The position numbers and the translations under genes were made by a program. A DNA stretch of 64,000 nt, taken from Undaria pinnatifida. Taxonomy: Eukaryota; Sar; Phaeophyceae; Laminariales; Alariaceae. The notes beneath the pieces are model-generated. The model saw nothing but the letters and a program-made list of their open reading frames with translations. It had not been told where the DNA came from and did not search any database. Position 1 is the stretch's first letter. The number at the start of each line of letters is the position of its first letter. Location of the stretch: contig JABAKD010000016.1 in the NCBI GenBank assembly GCA_012845835.1, positions 26,273,527 to 26,337,526 on the forward strand, in the 5' to 3' direction. Below are positions 30,001 through 64,000 of this stretch, piece after piece.

Positions 30001-32446
30001 GGTAAGAAACACATCCGAGAATAGCGGAGGCGATTTTGGATTTTGGATTCCTGGGCAGTTCTTTTTCCGAGAAAGGGTCAACGCGTGGCGTAATAATCAA
30101 TGACACAGCATCAATCAAAAGTATAGTAGTAGTAGTCAACGATATATACCTGGTACGCTGTTTTCAAATTCCGAGCTTCAAGAGCAGCAGTAGTAGTAGT
30201 TATTGTTGTTGTTGTTGTTGTTATCACATTAACTCGCACAATCAAGTCCGTGGTCACAGGACACAGGCTCCATCAGTAAATAATGATGTCGACTGACACC
30301 ATAGGCAACACCTCTCTGGGTAGTCAACCATCATAATATCATACAATATATGGGGGAATGTAATCTCTATGCAAAGATCCTGTTTTGTTTTAATCAATTG
30401 TCAGCCGGCCGCCCCGATGGTCTAGTGGTTTTACCCTCGAATACTACTAACGTTTGGTTGTCCTTGAGTTCGACACCCACCACGATGAATGAGATTTTTT
30501 TTACTTTATTTGCAAAAATGCAAAAAAAAAGGGATCAACTGCTGAGAGCGCTTAGCAGCGTGGGTAGGTACAATTCGACGCGAGTCGGCGAGGGAAGAAA
30601 ATGCTGGATTCTCCTTGCGGTAAAATAAAGGCACGTGCGGAAGTGGGGAGGGAGGAGGAGGGCCCGCTATGTGACCCCGGATCTGAGTTACTACTGGGAG
30701 GGAGCGCGAGAGTGGTGCGAGGATAATAAATGGGATAAAGAAAAAAAATGTTGCAAAGGTATATTATTACTACCAGTAAATAATATGTTAGTCTCTAGGA
30801 AATACGCACGGCACTGTCAGCAGTCGTCATGATAGAGACACTCCGGATATTATGTATTGAGGGGACGCGTCCGATTTCGACAACGTGAAAGCACCCGCGA
30901 AGCAAAGACAACAGACACACATATCCCGCCTTCCCGAGAAAAACAGAGAAGAAGCGCTACGCCAACCTCCCGTACGAGCAAAGCCACCCCCGCACCTATC
31001 ATAGACAACGCCGCCGCAACGAGAGATCGCTCTCCTCTTCTTCGTTTTCCTCCTCGCCCGCGACCACGCAGACCAATCAATGCGACAGCCTTCACGTAAC
31101 AAACAAAACTATCTTCTTCCAAAACCTCGCCGGCTGACATGGCCCCATGTCGACGTTCGATGCAAACCGACTTTGCATCCTGTCGACTTCGAACCTCCAC
31201 TGCCACGGGGACAGCGGTACAGTCTCTTCATTAATGCCAAGGCCTCTTTCGTTTCGCCTAGAGGCGACGCAGGTTCTCAATACTCTTTTCGGGTATTTTT
31301 GTTTGATACCGTAGACGCAATTTTTTTTTACTTGACGGCGCATTCAACATAGTGTGTTTCGCCTATCCTTGCCTTCCTTGTTGTATAATACTTCGAAGTA
31401 TTACGTTTTTCTTCTGTCAAAGTATGACCTTCATAATCCCATGTTCGAATTAAACTCTTGGCATTACTTTAAAGTTCAATGAATGCCAAATCGGACAGCT
31501 ACACCTTAACTTGTCGAAGTGCTGCCCTGCCCTACCCGAAGCATGGGCACCGGCGCCCATGCGGAGCCCTTGTACACCGGTATATTTATATTTACACGAT
31601 CATGTTTTCGTTGTTTTCGTTGTTGATGCTGAGGTTGCGTGTTGTGTGTCGTGTTGTGTTGTGTGTCGCGTGTTTTGCTGAAGTGTGTTCATGTGTTCCT
31701 CGCCGTTGATGCTGATATTGACAAGAGTAGCTATCAAGACGTATCATGAGTACAGTTGTTGTTCGTAGCTAATCATGAGCACCCACTGCGATTGCCCGCA
31801 CACCATACCCGTAGGAATGTACCTGCTGTTCATCTGTCTGTGTACCATGGTTGCTAAGCCGTTATGGCACGTTTCGGCTCACTTTTTGGGGGGTGGCTGG
31901 TGGGTTGGGAGGACCACCGACACAGCCGGCCATACGTCCATACCATGCTGCTGTCGACAGCCACACTGCTACTGCTGTAGACTACTGCTATGATACGAGC
32001 TACATGTACGAGTAGTACGGATACGGACGTGGTTGTAGTCGGCGCCAAGAAACATGACCCATGACGCCCAGTCAGAAAGTGGAAACATCAAGCCGTAACC
32101 GCAGACTTCACCTTGATTCCGTGATCGTCTTCTGCCCAGTGAAGAGGTTCGCAACAGAAGACATGTTCTCTGCAAGGGTGTCGAACATCATCCCCAAAGA
32201 AGCCCCTCGCCTGGCCTGCCTCATCGGTGCTCTGCGGGCCCCCCTTGCTCCTGTTGCCCTAGCAAAGGCCGAGCCTCCCGCACGGCACGAGGACCCCTGC
32301 TTTCCTCCAACAGCCGCAGCAGCGATGTCGGCGCCCGTTCCTGTACCAAAACTCGGGTTGCCAAACGGCACGAAGGCCGTGGCTTCCTTTATGAGAGCTA
32401 CGCATGCCGCTGCAGTGGTGGCCGCTGCGACGAGTCTCCGAGTCAT
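5836..32446 (-). CDS. SRP54: Plastid signal recognition particle GTPase SRP54 (cpSRP54), 11 exons
   Basis: This is the GTPase subunit of the chloroplast SRP, which helps insert thylakoid membrane proteins together with the receptor FtsY. Exons in transcript order are 32446-32112, 22198-22077, 18623-18455, 16215-16110, 14507-14349, 12444-12283, 11821-11777, 10961-10866, 10185-10009, 7558-7412 and 6081-5836. They sum to 1764 nt (587 residues plus stop), every codon phase joins, and all junctions are GT-AG. Residues 1-85 are a bipartite plastid leader, with a signal peptide ending at ATA/FVPF. An N domain starts near 86. The G domain has the P-loop GLQGTGKTT at 194-202, DVYRPA at 226-231, DTAGR at 278-282, TKMD at 336-339 and GVGEK. 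The M domain runs from about 399 and includes [13 protein letters not shown] at 487-499, the RNA-binding signature in variant form. The length is close to plant cpSRP54. The gene spans 26.6 kb. The last exon's end could change if a further splice exists. Confidence 0.93.
6187..7072. repeat. Imperfect inverted repeat in SRP54 intron 10
   Basis: The strand around 6187-6243 read in reverse complement matches 7012-7072 over about 55 bp with several substitutions, centred on AAAGGGATGCGTG. A weaker continuation lies inward (6244-6280 against 6955-6985). The roughly 770 bp between the arms has no recognisable coding capacity. It could be a decayed foldback or MITE-like insertion. Confidence 0.5.
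7216..7411 (-). repeat. Two decayed copies of the SRP54 exon 10 donor edge
   Basis: The exon 10 3' edge with its donor (7402-7430) recurs at about 7313-7341 and 7227-7250, with spacings of about 88 and 86 bp. The intronic A-rich flank recurs too, so the unit spans exon and intron. In the middle copy the GTGAGT donor is destroyed by a small change next to GACATCCGATAGCC. Confidence 0.75.
7412..7558 (-). CDS. SRP54: SRP54 exon 10
   Basis: The acceptor is ACAG/GAG and the donor AGC/GTGAGT. It has 49 whole codons (residues 458-506) covering the conserved M-domain segment with [13 protein letters not shown] and [13 protein letters not shown], the part that contacts SRP RNA in the family. Confidence 0.93.
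7801..8214 (+). CDS. Hypothetical 137-residue ORF nested in SRP54 intron 9
   Basis: The ORF starts right after an AGTATAAAAA run and has the amino-acid mix of a real protein, with no low complexity. It includes [20 protein letters not shown] and [16 protein letters not shown]. The +1 frame that overlaps its second half (7976-8269) also looks protein-like ([17 protein letters not shown]), so the original product may have shifted frame near 8035. It is more AT-rich than its surroundings. I recognise no family. It could be a retrocopy, a captured viral or cellular fragment, or chance. Confidence 0.4.
   Translation: MSDLFDENREKIQKYVRRKNVPKSYLLGFSMHEWLTADQRILHAGDEIDPEIPQTPVISVYRGQDTIFEFFRYVFKSNRREMCGETFVWRLYSSFAQQGRSTCIEYGRNACLPLGWDLAESAKQSALEFSRQPTRNC
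8741..8851. repeat. 29-bp minisatellite, 4 copies
   Basis: CAACGTACGT recurs at 8751, 8780, 8809 and 8838, exactly 29 bp apart, with nearly identical units. Confidence 0.9.
9805..9836. repeat. Interstitial telomere-like TTAGGG run
   Basis: Four or more TTAGGG units occur at 9815-9836, preceded by a decayed unit. A degenerate relative (GCGTTAGCGTTAG and GGGTTAGGATTAGGG) lies at about 9905-9965. Confidence 0.8.
10009..10185 (-). CDS. SRP54: SRP54 exon 9
   Basis: The acceptor is GCAG/ATG and the donor GAG/GTGAGT. It has 59 codons (residues 399-457). It begins the M domain with the finger-loop region: [15 protein letters not shown], then a Gly/Met-rich stretch [13 protein letters not shown], the methionine-rich signal-peptide-binding part of SRP54 proteins. 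Confidence 0.93.
10186..10865 (-). other. SRP54 intron 8
   Basis: It holds an imperfect GAATCAAAC-type tandem repeat at about 10775-10860, directly beside the exon 8 donor. No gene was recognised. Confidence 0.7.
10866..10961 (-). CDS. SRP54: SRP54 exon 8
   Basis: The acceptor is ATAG/CTG and the donor GAG/GTGCGT. It has 32 codons (residues 367-398). [20 protein letters not shown] is the conserved end of the G domain and linker to the M domain. Confidence 0.94.
10962..11776 (-). other. SRP54 intron 7
   Basis: It holds CAC/CCA-rich triplet-like sequence (about 10970-11250) and a G-run near 11285-11312. No gene was seen. Confidence 0.7.
11777..11821 (-). CDS. SRP54: SRP54 exon 7 (micro-exon, 45 nt)
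   Basis: The acceptor is ACAG/GGA and the donor AAG/GTGAGC. Its fifteen codons read [15 protein letters not shown] (residues 352-366), the G5 region of SRP GTPases. The phase is 0 on both sides. Its small size and exact fit between exons 6 and 8 support it. Confidence 0.93.
11878..11912 (-). repeat. Decayed copy of SRP54 exon 7 and its acceptor
   Basis: About 82 bp upstream of exon 7 in the transcript, the minus strand again reads GGCAG/GG and GISQKPIKF, then diverges and hits a stop. The acceptor AG is kept, so it could act as a cryptic exon start. Confidence 0.8.
12117..12170 (-). repeat. Decayed copy of the SRP54 exon 6 donor edge
   Basis: On the minus strand it reads [16 protein letters not shown] and then CGTACAG/GTATAT, against the true exon end [16 protein letters not shown] with TCGGTACAG/GTATGA. 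The donor is intact. Spacing to the true donor is about 166 bp. Confidence 0.8.
12283..12444 (-). CDS. SRP54: SRP54 exon 6
   Basis: The acceptor is CTAG/GTG and the donor CAG/GTATGA. It has 54 codons (residues 298-351). It holds [23 protein letters not shown] (the G4 guanine-specificity motif TKMD at 336-339) and DTRGGAALS, a hallmark of SRP GTPases. Confidence 0.95.
12566..12800 (-). repeat. Two tandem copies of the SRP54 exon 6 acceptor edge, 174-bp period
   Basis: The segment with CCACCTAG (exon 6 acceptor) and the first 14 or so codons recurs at 12615 and about 12789, each 174 bp from the last. The first copy is nearly identical across coding and intron parts: its minus strand reads CTAG/GTGGCATCC and [13 protein letters not shown] before a stop. 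The second copy is more decayed. Confidence 0.9.
13811..14236 (-). repeat. Three decayed copies of the SRP54 exon 5 donor edge
   Basis: On the minus strand, copies of the segment [20 protein letters not shown] appear as [16 protein letters not shown] (14171-14236), [20 protein letters not shown] (about 13990-14060) and [16 protein letters not shown] (about 13811-13880). Aligned positions are about 173, 189 and 175 bp apart. Decay increases with distance from the true exon only roughly. Confidence 0.85.
14349..14507 (-). CDS. SRP54: SRP54 exon 5
   Basis: The acceptor is CTAG/GTG and the donor CAG/GTTAGC. It has 53 codons (residues 245-297). It contains [17 protein letters not shown] and the G3 motif DTAGRQ within [16 protein letters not shown]. 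Confidence 0.95.
14829..14857. repeat. Interstitial telomere-like CCCTAA run
   Basis: Four to five perfect CCCTAA units occur here. On the transcribed minus strand they read TTAGGG. Confidence 0.85.
15613..15690 (-). mobile_element. 5'-truncated LINE 3' end (about 80 bp)
   Basis: On the minus strand it shows the family hairpin GCTCCAG-AGTGA-CTGGAGC, the text CCTGTCCTGTGACCACG and an (AAC)3 tail. Relative to full copies, about 16 bp are missing beside the hairpin. Confidence 0.8.
16110..16215 (-). CDS. SRP54: SRP54 exon 4
   Basis: The acceptor is AAAG/G and the donor GAG/GTGATT. Residues are the split K209 plus 210-244: [20 protein letters not shown] then PAAIDQL, the G2 or insertion-box region of SRP GTPases. 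Confidence 0.94.
17276..17382. repeat. Perfect tandem duplication of about 51-54 bp
   Basis: The segment starting TTGAAAGCCAAGCATAATC and ending GGGTGATTTATCA occurs twice in direct succession, without visible mismatches. It looks recent. Confidence 0.85.
17560..18430. repeat. Degenerate ACCGACAACACCAGTACA minisatellite, ending in 15-bp array
   Basis: Degenerate units of about 25-35 bp built on CCGAC, CACCAGTA and AATCCAATA cover about 770 bp. At 18346-18424 they pass into about five near-perfect copies of TAGTCCAATACAGTA. Confidence 0.8.
18455..18623 (-). CDS. SRP54: SRP54 exon 3
   Basis: The acceptor is CCAG/GT and the donor CAA/GTAAGT. Residues are the split G153 plus 154-208, then the split K209. 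[20 protein letters not shown] leads to [20 protein letters not shown], the P-loop (G1) of the GTPase. Confidence 0.95.
18969..19012. repeat. TTAAGG/TTGAGG hexamer run
   Basis: There are about seven imperfect hexamers of the form GGTTAA or GGTTGA in a row, resembling a diverged telomeric repeat. Confidence 0.65.
19271..19370 (+). mobile_element. 5'-truncated LINE 3' end (100 bp)
   Basis: It matches the last 100 bp of the longer LINE copy at 24489-26749: CCCTGGGGTATTCCTC, the GCTCCAG-type hairpin (here ACTCCAG), GACCACGGACTTGATTATG and an AAC-rich tail. Confidence 0.88.
19619..20010. repeat. GGT/GGC triplet tract
   Basis: Nearly 400 bp are made of GGT, AGT and GGC triplets, with strong G/T bias on the plus strand. 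The SRP54 pre-mRNA would carry the C/A-rich complement. Confidence 0.85.
20316..20525. repeat. Left 42-bp palindrome-bearing array, 5 units
   Basis: CAACTAGTTG starts at 20321, 20363, 20405, 20447 and 20489, exactly 42 bp apart. Each unit joins CAACTAGTTG (a 10-bp palindrome) to AGTTGCCAGCTGGCAACT (an 18-bp perfect palindrome). Confidence 0.93.
20526..21004. other. Central part of the TIR element
   Basis: The minus strand has a 93-residue open frame (20662-20943) with an Ala/Pro-rich start and a more protein-like end ([16 protein letters not shown]). A GTGTGTGTGC run lies near 20925-20940. No known domain was recognised. It may be cargo captured by the element. Confidence 0.4.
21095..21415. 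repeat. Right 42-bp palindrome-bearing array, about 8 units
   Basis: CAACTAGTTG starts at 21095, 21136, 21178, 21220, 21262, 21304 and 21362, with a decayed copy near 21404. Spacing is 41-42 bp except for one 58-bp step. The units are in the same orientation as the left array. Confidence 0.92.
22077..22198 (-). CDS. SRP54: SRP54 exon 2
   Basis: The acceptor is ATAG/T and the donor ACG/GTGAGT. Residues are the split S112 plus 113-152. [20 protein letters not shown] is the conserved N-domain helix of SRP54, and [17 protein letters not shown] follows. The 1-nt leading base completes the AG left by exon 1. Confidence 0.95.
22611..23314. repeat. Higher-order minisatellite, 21-bp AACCCGGTTTTAAACGATTTT unit
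   Basis: Runs of the 21-bp unit alternate with a 29-bp spacer containing TATATACCGGCTCCTTC. The composite period is about 63-105 bp, repeated eight times. Subunits differ mainly at one A/G site (TTTTAAACG or TTTTGAACG). Homogeneity is high, suggesting recent amplification. Confidence 0.93.
23817..24488. repeat. Degenerate TCATTTCAGACCC minisatellite
   Basis: About 20 units of 27-33 bp alternate two kinds of spacer (ACAAAAACCAAG and ACAATTTCAAG) around TCATTTCAGACCCAC. The LINE copy begins abruptly at its right edge, so the LINE probably landed in or beside this array. Confidence 0.9.
24489..25804 (+). pseudogene. LINE reverse transcriptase fragment with one frameshift
   Basis: Motifs in order are [32 protein letters not shown] and the catalytic LYADDAGI, followed by the thumb. 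A one-base deletion near 25220 (compare FVYLGGAITAD in copy 2) moves the frame to the one that reads [35 protein letters not shown] and [15 protein letters not shown], up to TAG 25802-25804. There is no endonuclease in this copy and no RNase H was recognised. It lies in SRP54 intron 1, antisense to the gene. Confidence 0.9.
26207..26749 (+). other. LINE 3' UTR: CT-rich tract, conserved tail, hairpin, (AAC)n
   Basis: The same block follows the pol gene in both long copies, so it is the LINE's own 3' UTR and not an independent SINE. The 3'-most 340 bp (from CCAATTGACTT) is shared with several truncated copies. The 7-bp stem with 5-nt loop lies about 65 nt before the tail. Confidence 0.85.
26750..28269. 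other. Intronic DNA without recognised gene
   Basis: This is part of SRP54 intron 1. A GC-rich stretch at 27000-27180 has a readable plus frame without known motifs. GAGCGAGACAAGCGAGAAGT at about 27127 recurs near 29386. Nothing else is supported. Confidence 0.5.
28270..28696 (+). mobile_element. 5'-truncated LINE 3' end (about 427 bp)
   Basis: It carries the CT-rich tract, the conserved CCAATTGACTTGCG segment, the hairpin and (AAC)5, matching 26300-26749 with scattered substitutions. No coding part remains. Confidence 0.9.
28825..29060. repeat. Dispersed repeat with GCAGCGC/TGCCCTGCG tail, copy 1
   Basis: It shares GTGCATTA-TTGCGGAACGG, TTAGCTTTTCTTTGAT, GGCTGAGATC and CAGCACCCCA with 38664-39000. 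Both end in a GC-rich run of AGCGC/GTGC/TGCCCTGCG units. There is no coding capacity. Confidence 0.75.
29061..30202. other. Intronic DNA without recognised gene
   Basis: This is part of SRP54 intron 1. A short near-repeat of AGTGGGTAGTGCTGT and AGTGGGCAGTGCTGT occurs at about 29733 and 29886. Nothing else is supported. Confidence 0.45.
30203..30272 (-). mobile_element. 5'-truncated LINE 3' end (70 bp)
   Basis: On the minus strand it reads GGAGCCTGTGTCCTGTGACC, CGGACTTGATTG and CGAGTTAATGTGATAAC, with an (AAC)6 tail. It stops within the hairpin, so only one stem arm is left. Confidence 0.82.
30409..30487 (+). other. tRNA-like relic (Glu-type A box and B box)
   Basis: TGGTCTAGTGG at 30418-30428 is a perfect type-2 RNA polymerase III A box. 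GAGTTCGACACCC at 30466-30478 is a close B box, with tRNA-like spacing. The acceptor and T stems do not pair well (about three of five in the T stem) and no good anticodon arm forms. It is better read as a tRNA pseudogene or SINE head than a working tRNA gene. Confidence 0.55.
30488..32111. other. Intronic DNA next to SRP54 exon 1, no gene recognised
   Basis: There are scattered short open frames only. 30860-31130 is CG-richer without recognisable domains. Confidence 0.45.
32112..32446 (-). CDS. SRP54: SRP54 exon 1: bipartite plastid leader and start of N domain
   Basis: The ATG (32444-32446) is the first after an in-frame TAG (32450-32452), which fixes the start. Residues 1-24 are a signal peptide with an Ala/Val-rich core. 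The predicted cut is ATA/FVPF at 24/25, with Phe at +1 as heterokont plastid import requires. Residues 25-85 are Ala/Arg/Gly-rich, like a transit peptide. [20 protein letters not shown] opens the N domain. The donor is AAG/GTGAAG, leaving AG for the codon completed by exon 2. Confidence 0.92.
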
Positions 32447-32589
32447 TCTCTACGGCACGATGAAAGATGCAAACTACTGCATGCGATGGTGAGCGAACCT
32501 CGGCTCGTGCTGAGCACGTCCCCGGAACACTCACCCTGAACTATAATCCCATCAGTTTCCGCTGAAAACCTATTTCGGCCCACAAGTGG

Positions 32590-32825
32590 ACAAATAATGT
32601 TGCACAACAAATGCTACTCGCGTTATTTTCTTTTGAACTCGTTTTTCCACCACATTCTTCCCCACTAAACCTGACATATTTCCCAGATTATGTGAGGAAC
32701 CCCGATGAGATACCCAGTATCCAATGCGTCTTTTTCTTCTTCTGGGAAAGACTGTGAGAATCGAACCAGCGACCTCACTGCTGTTCATAATCTCACATCC
32801 TGTCTGCGACGCCATTGTGAGGAAG
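32590..32825 (-). repeat. tRNA-derived SINE, copy A
   Basis: On the minus strand the head has an A-box-like TGGCGTCGCAGACAGG and a B box GGTTCGATTCTC (complement of 32756-32767) at tRNA spacing. A body of about 150 bp and a 3' end AGTAGCATTTGTTGTGCAAC follow. The tRNA stems are degenerate. Confidence 0.72.
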
Positions 32826-32839
32826 TAGACTAAAAGAAC

Positions 32840-33135
32840 AAATATATTAGGTTATTCGAGTTATTTCCTTCTAAAACACGTTTTTCCACCACATTCTCCC
32901 CCACTAAACCTGACATGTTTCCCAGAATATGTCAGGAACCCCGATGAGGTACCCAGTATCCAATTCGACTTTTTCGGTATTGGAGTGACTTTCAGTTATC
33001 CTATAGACTACGAAGTATATTGCTAGCATTGTTGTCGTGAGAAATCCCTTTTCTTCTTTTTCTGGGAAAGACGGCGAGAATCGAACCAGCGACCTCACTG
33101 TTATCTCACGTCCTGCCGACGACGCCATTGCGAGG
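32840..33135 (-). repeat. tRNA-derived SINE, copy B
   Basis: It is the same family as 32590-32825, with the B box at 33076-33087 and the head near 33111-33130. It carries about 70 extra bp in the body. Directly beyond it, 33148-33205 is a 3' fragment of a third copy. Confidence 0.72.
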
Positions 33136-33147
33136 AAGTAGACTCAA

Positions 33148-33205
33148 CATTTTGCACAACAAATGCTACTCGAGTTATTTCCTTCTAAAAACTCGTTTTT
33201 CCACC
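33148..33205 (-). repeat. tRNA-derived SINE 3' fragment
   Basis: The complement of TTGCACAACAAATGCTACTC and the adjoining TTATTTCCTTCTAAA match the 3' ends of the two longer copies. Confidence 0.65.
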
Positions 33206-33315
33206 TCACCCCCACCAGCCAAACAGCCAAACATCACCCACACGTTGCAACTTGCAGAGCGGTTGCTACTACATGTACACCTAAACAACAACAGCAACAG
33301 CAATAGCAGCGAAAA

Positions 33316-63954
<30,639 letters not shown>

Positions 63955-64000
63955 GTGAGTCCTACAAATATCTGTTTTTTTCTTGTCGCTGCATTCGGAG

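Larger units (their letters stand above)
22199..32111 (-). other. SRP54 intron 1 (9.9 kb)
   Basis: It separates the leader and N-domain start from the rest. It contains a 21-bp-based minisatellite, a second minisatellite, a LINE copy with its 3' UTR, a shorter LINE 3' end, a tRNA-like relic, a GC-rich repeat and about 3 kb (29.1-32.1 kb) with no recognised gene. Splicing is inferred from the exact phase join (ITES-S-VEGAL). Confidence 0.8.
32447..33315. promoter_or_regulatory. Shared upstream region of SRP54 and threonine synthase
   Basis: The two genes are head to head with 869 bp between their ATGs, so both promoters and 5' UTRs should be here or in the SINE copies that occupy about 32590-33205. 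The last 70 bp before the threonine synthase ATG is AAC/AGC-rich (CAACAACAGCAACAGCAA). No TATA or initiator can be assigned with confidence. Confidence 0.5.

Noticed and set aside
30827-31206. Overlapping minus-strand ORFs of 91 and 118 residues
   Set aside because: They lie in SRP54 intron 1, are Arg/Gly-rich without motifs, and neither frame is favoured.
32061-32492. 143-residue plus-strand ORF
   Set aside because: It is the antisense shadow of SRP54 exon 1, which has strong family and splice support.
32745-32825. Functional tRNA gene in the SRP54/threonine synthase gap
   Set aside because: The B box is good but the T and acceptor stems do not pair and a second similar copy with body and tail exists nearby, so it is a SINE head.

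Overview
The window looks like nuclear DNA of a photosynthetic eukaryote with a secondary, red-algal-type plastid. A heterokont (stramenopile) alga is the best guess. The reasons are spliceosomal genes with kilobase-sized introns, LTR and LINE retrotransposons, very dense micro- and minisatellites, and a plastid SRP54 precursor that opens with a signal peptide ending in an ATA/FVP site, close to the heterokont ASAFAP rule. No species is claimed. All alignments were done by eye.

Two host genes are arranged head to head and fill most of the window. On the minus strand, a plastid-type SRP54 gene runs from its ATG at 32446 to a TAG at 5836. Eleven exons join in one uninterrupted frame of 1764 nt (587 residues). 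On the plus strand, a THR4/ThrC-type threonine synthase starts at 33316 and leaves the window. Ten exons (473 codons, all phases matching) end at 63954, with the last coding stretch outside. The two ATGs are 869 bp apart, and much of that gap is tRNA-derived SINE sequence. About 95 percent of each gene is intron.

Layout: 1-4064, a decayed Ty1/copia element, then a possible 3' LTR and intergenic DNA to 5835. 5836-32446, SRP54; its 9.9 kb first intron holds a 5'-truncated LINE, shorter LINE 3' ends and two large minisatellites, and intron 2 holds a TIR element whose interior is a 42-bp palindromic array. 32447-33315, shared upstream region. 33316-63954, threonine synthase; its 19.7 kb first intron holds a second LINE copy (minus strand), a decayed gypsy pol with a chromodomain-like tail, several duplicated unknown repeats, a roughly 170-bp satellite and a 183-bp-arm inverted duplication.

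The most unusual signal is that exon edges are repeated in the neighbouring introns of both genes. Segments spanning a splice junction (some coding sequence, the AG or GT site and adjacent intron) occur as two to six decaying tandem copies beside SRP54 exons 5, 6, 7 and 10 and threonine synthase exon 2. Spacings cluster near 82-89 or 166-189 bp for SRP54. Other notable signals are a LINE family with at least eight 5'-truncated copies that share one 3' end with a hairpin and an (AAC)n tail, a filled/empty pair for one of those insertions, a 16-fold dispersed near-palindrome TACCWGGTA, and a GC-AG intron.
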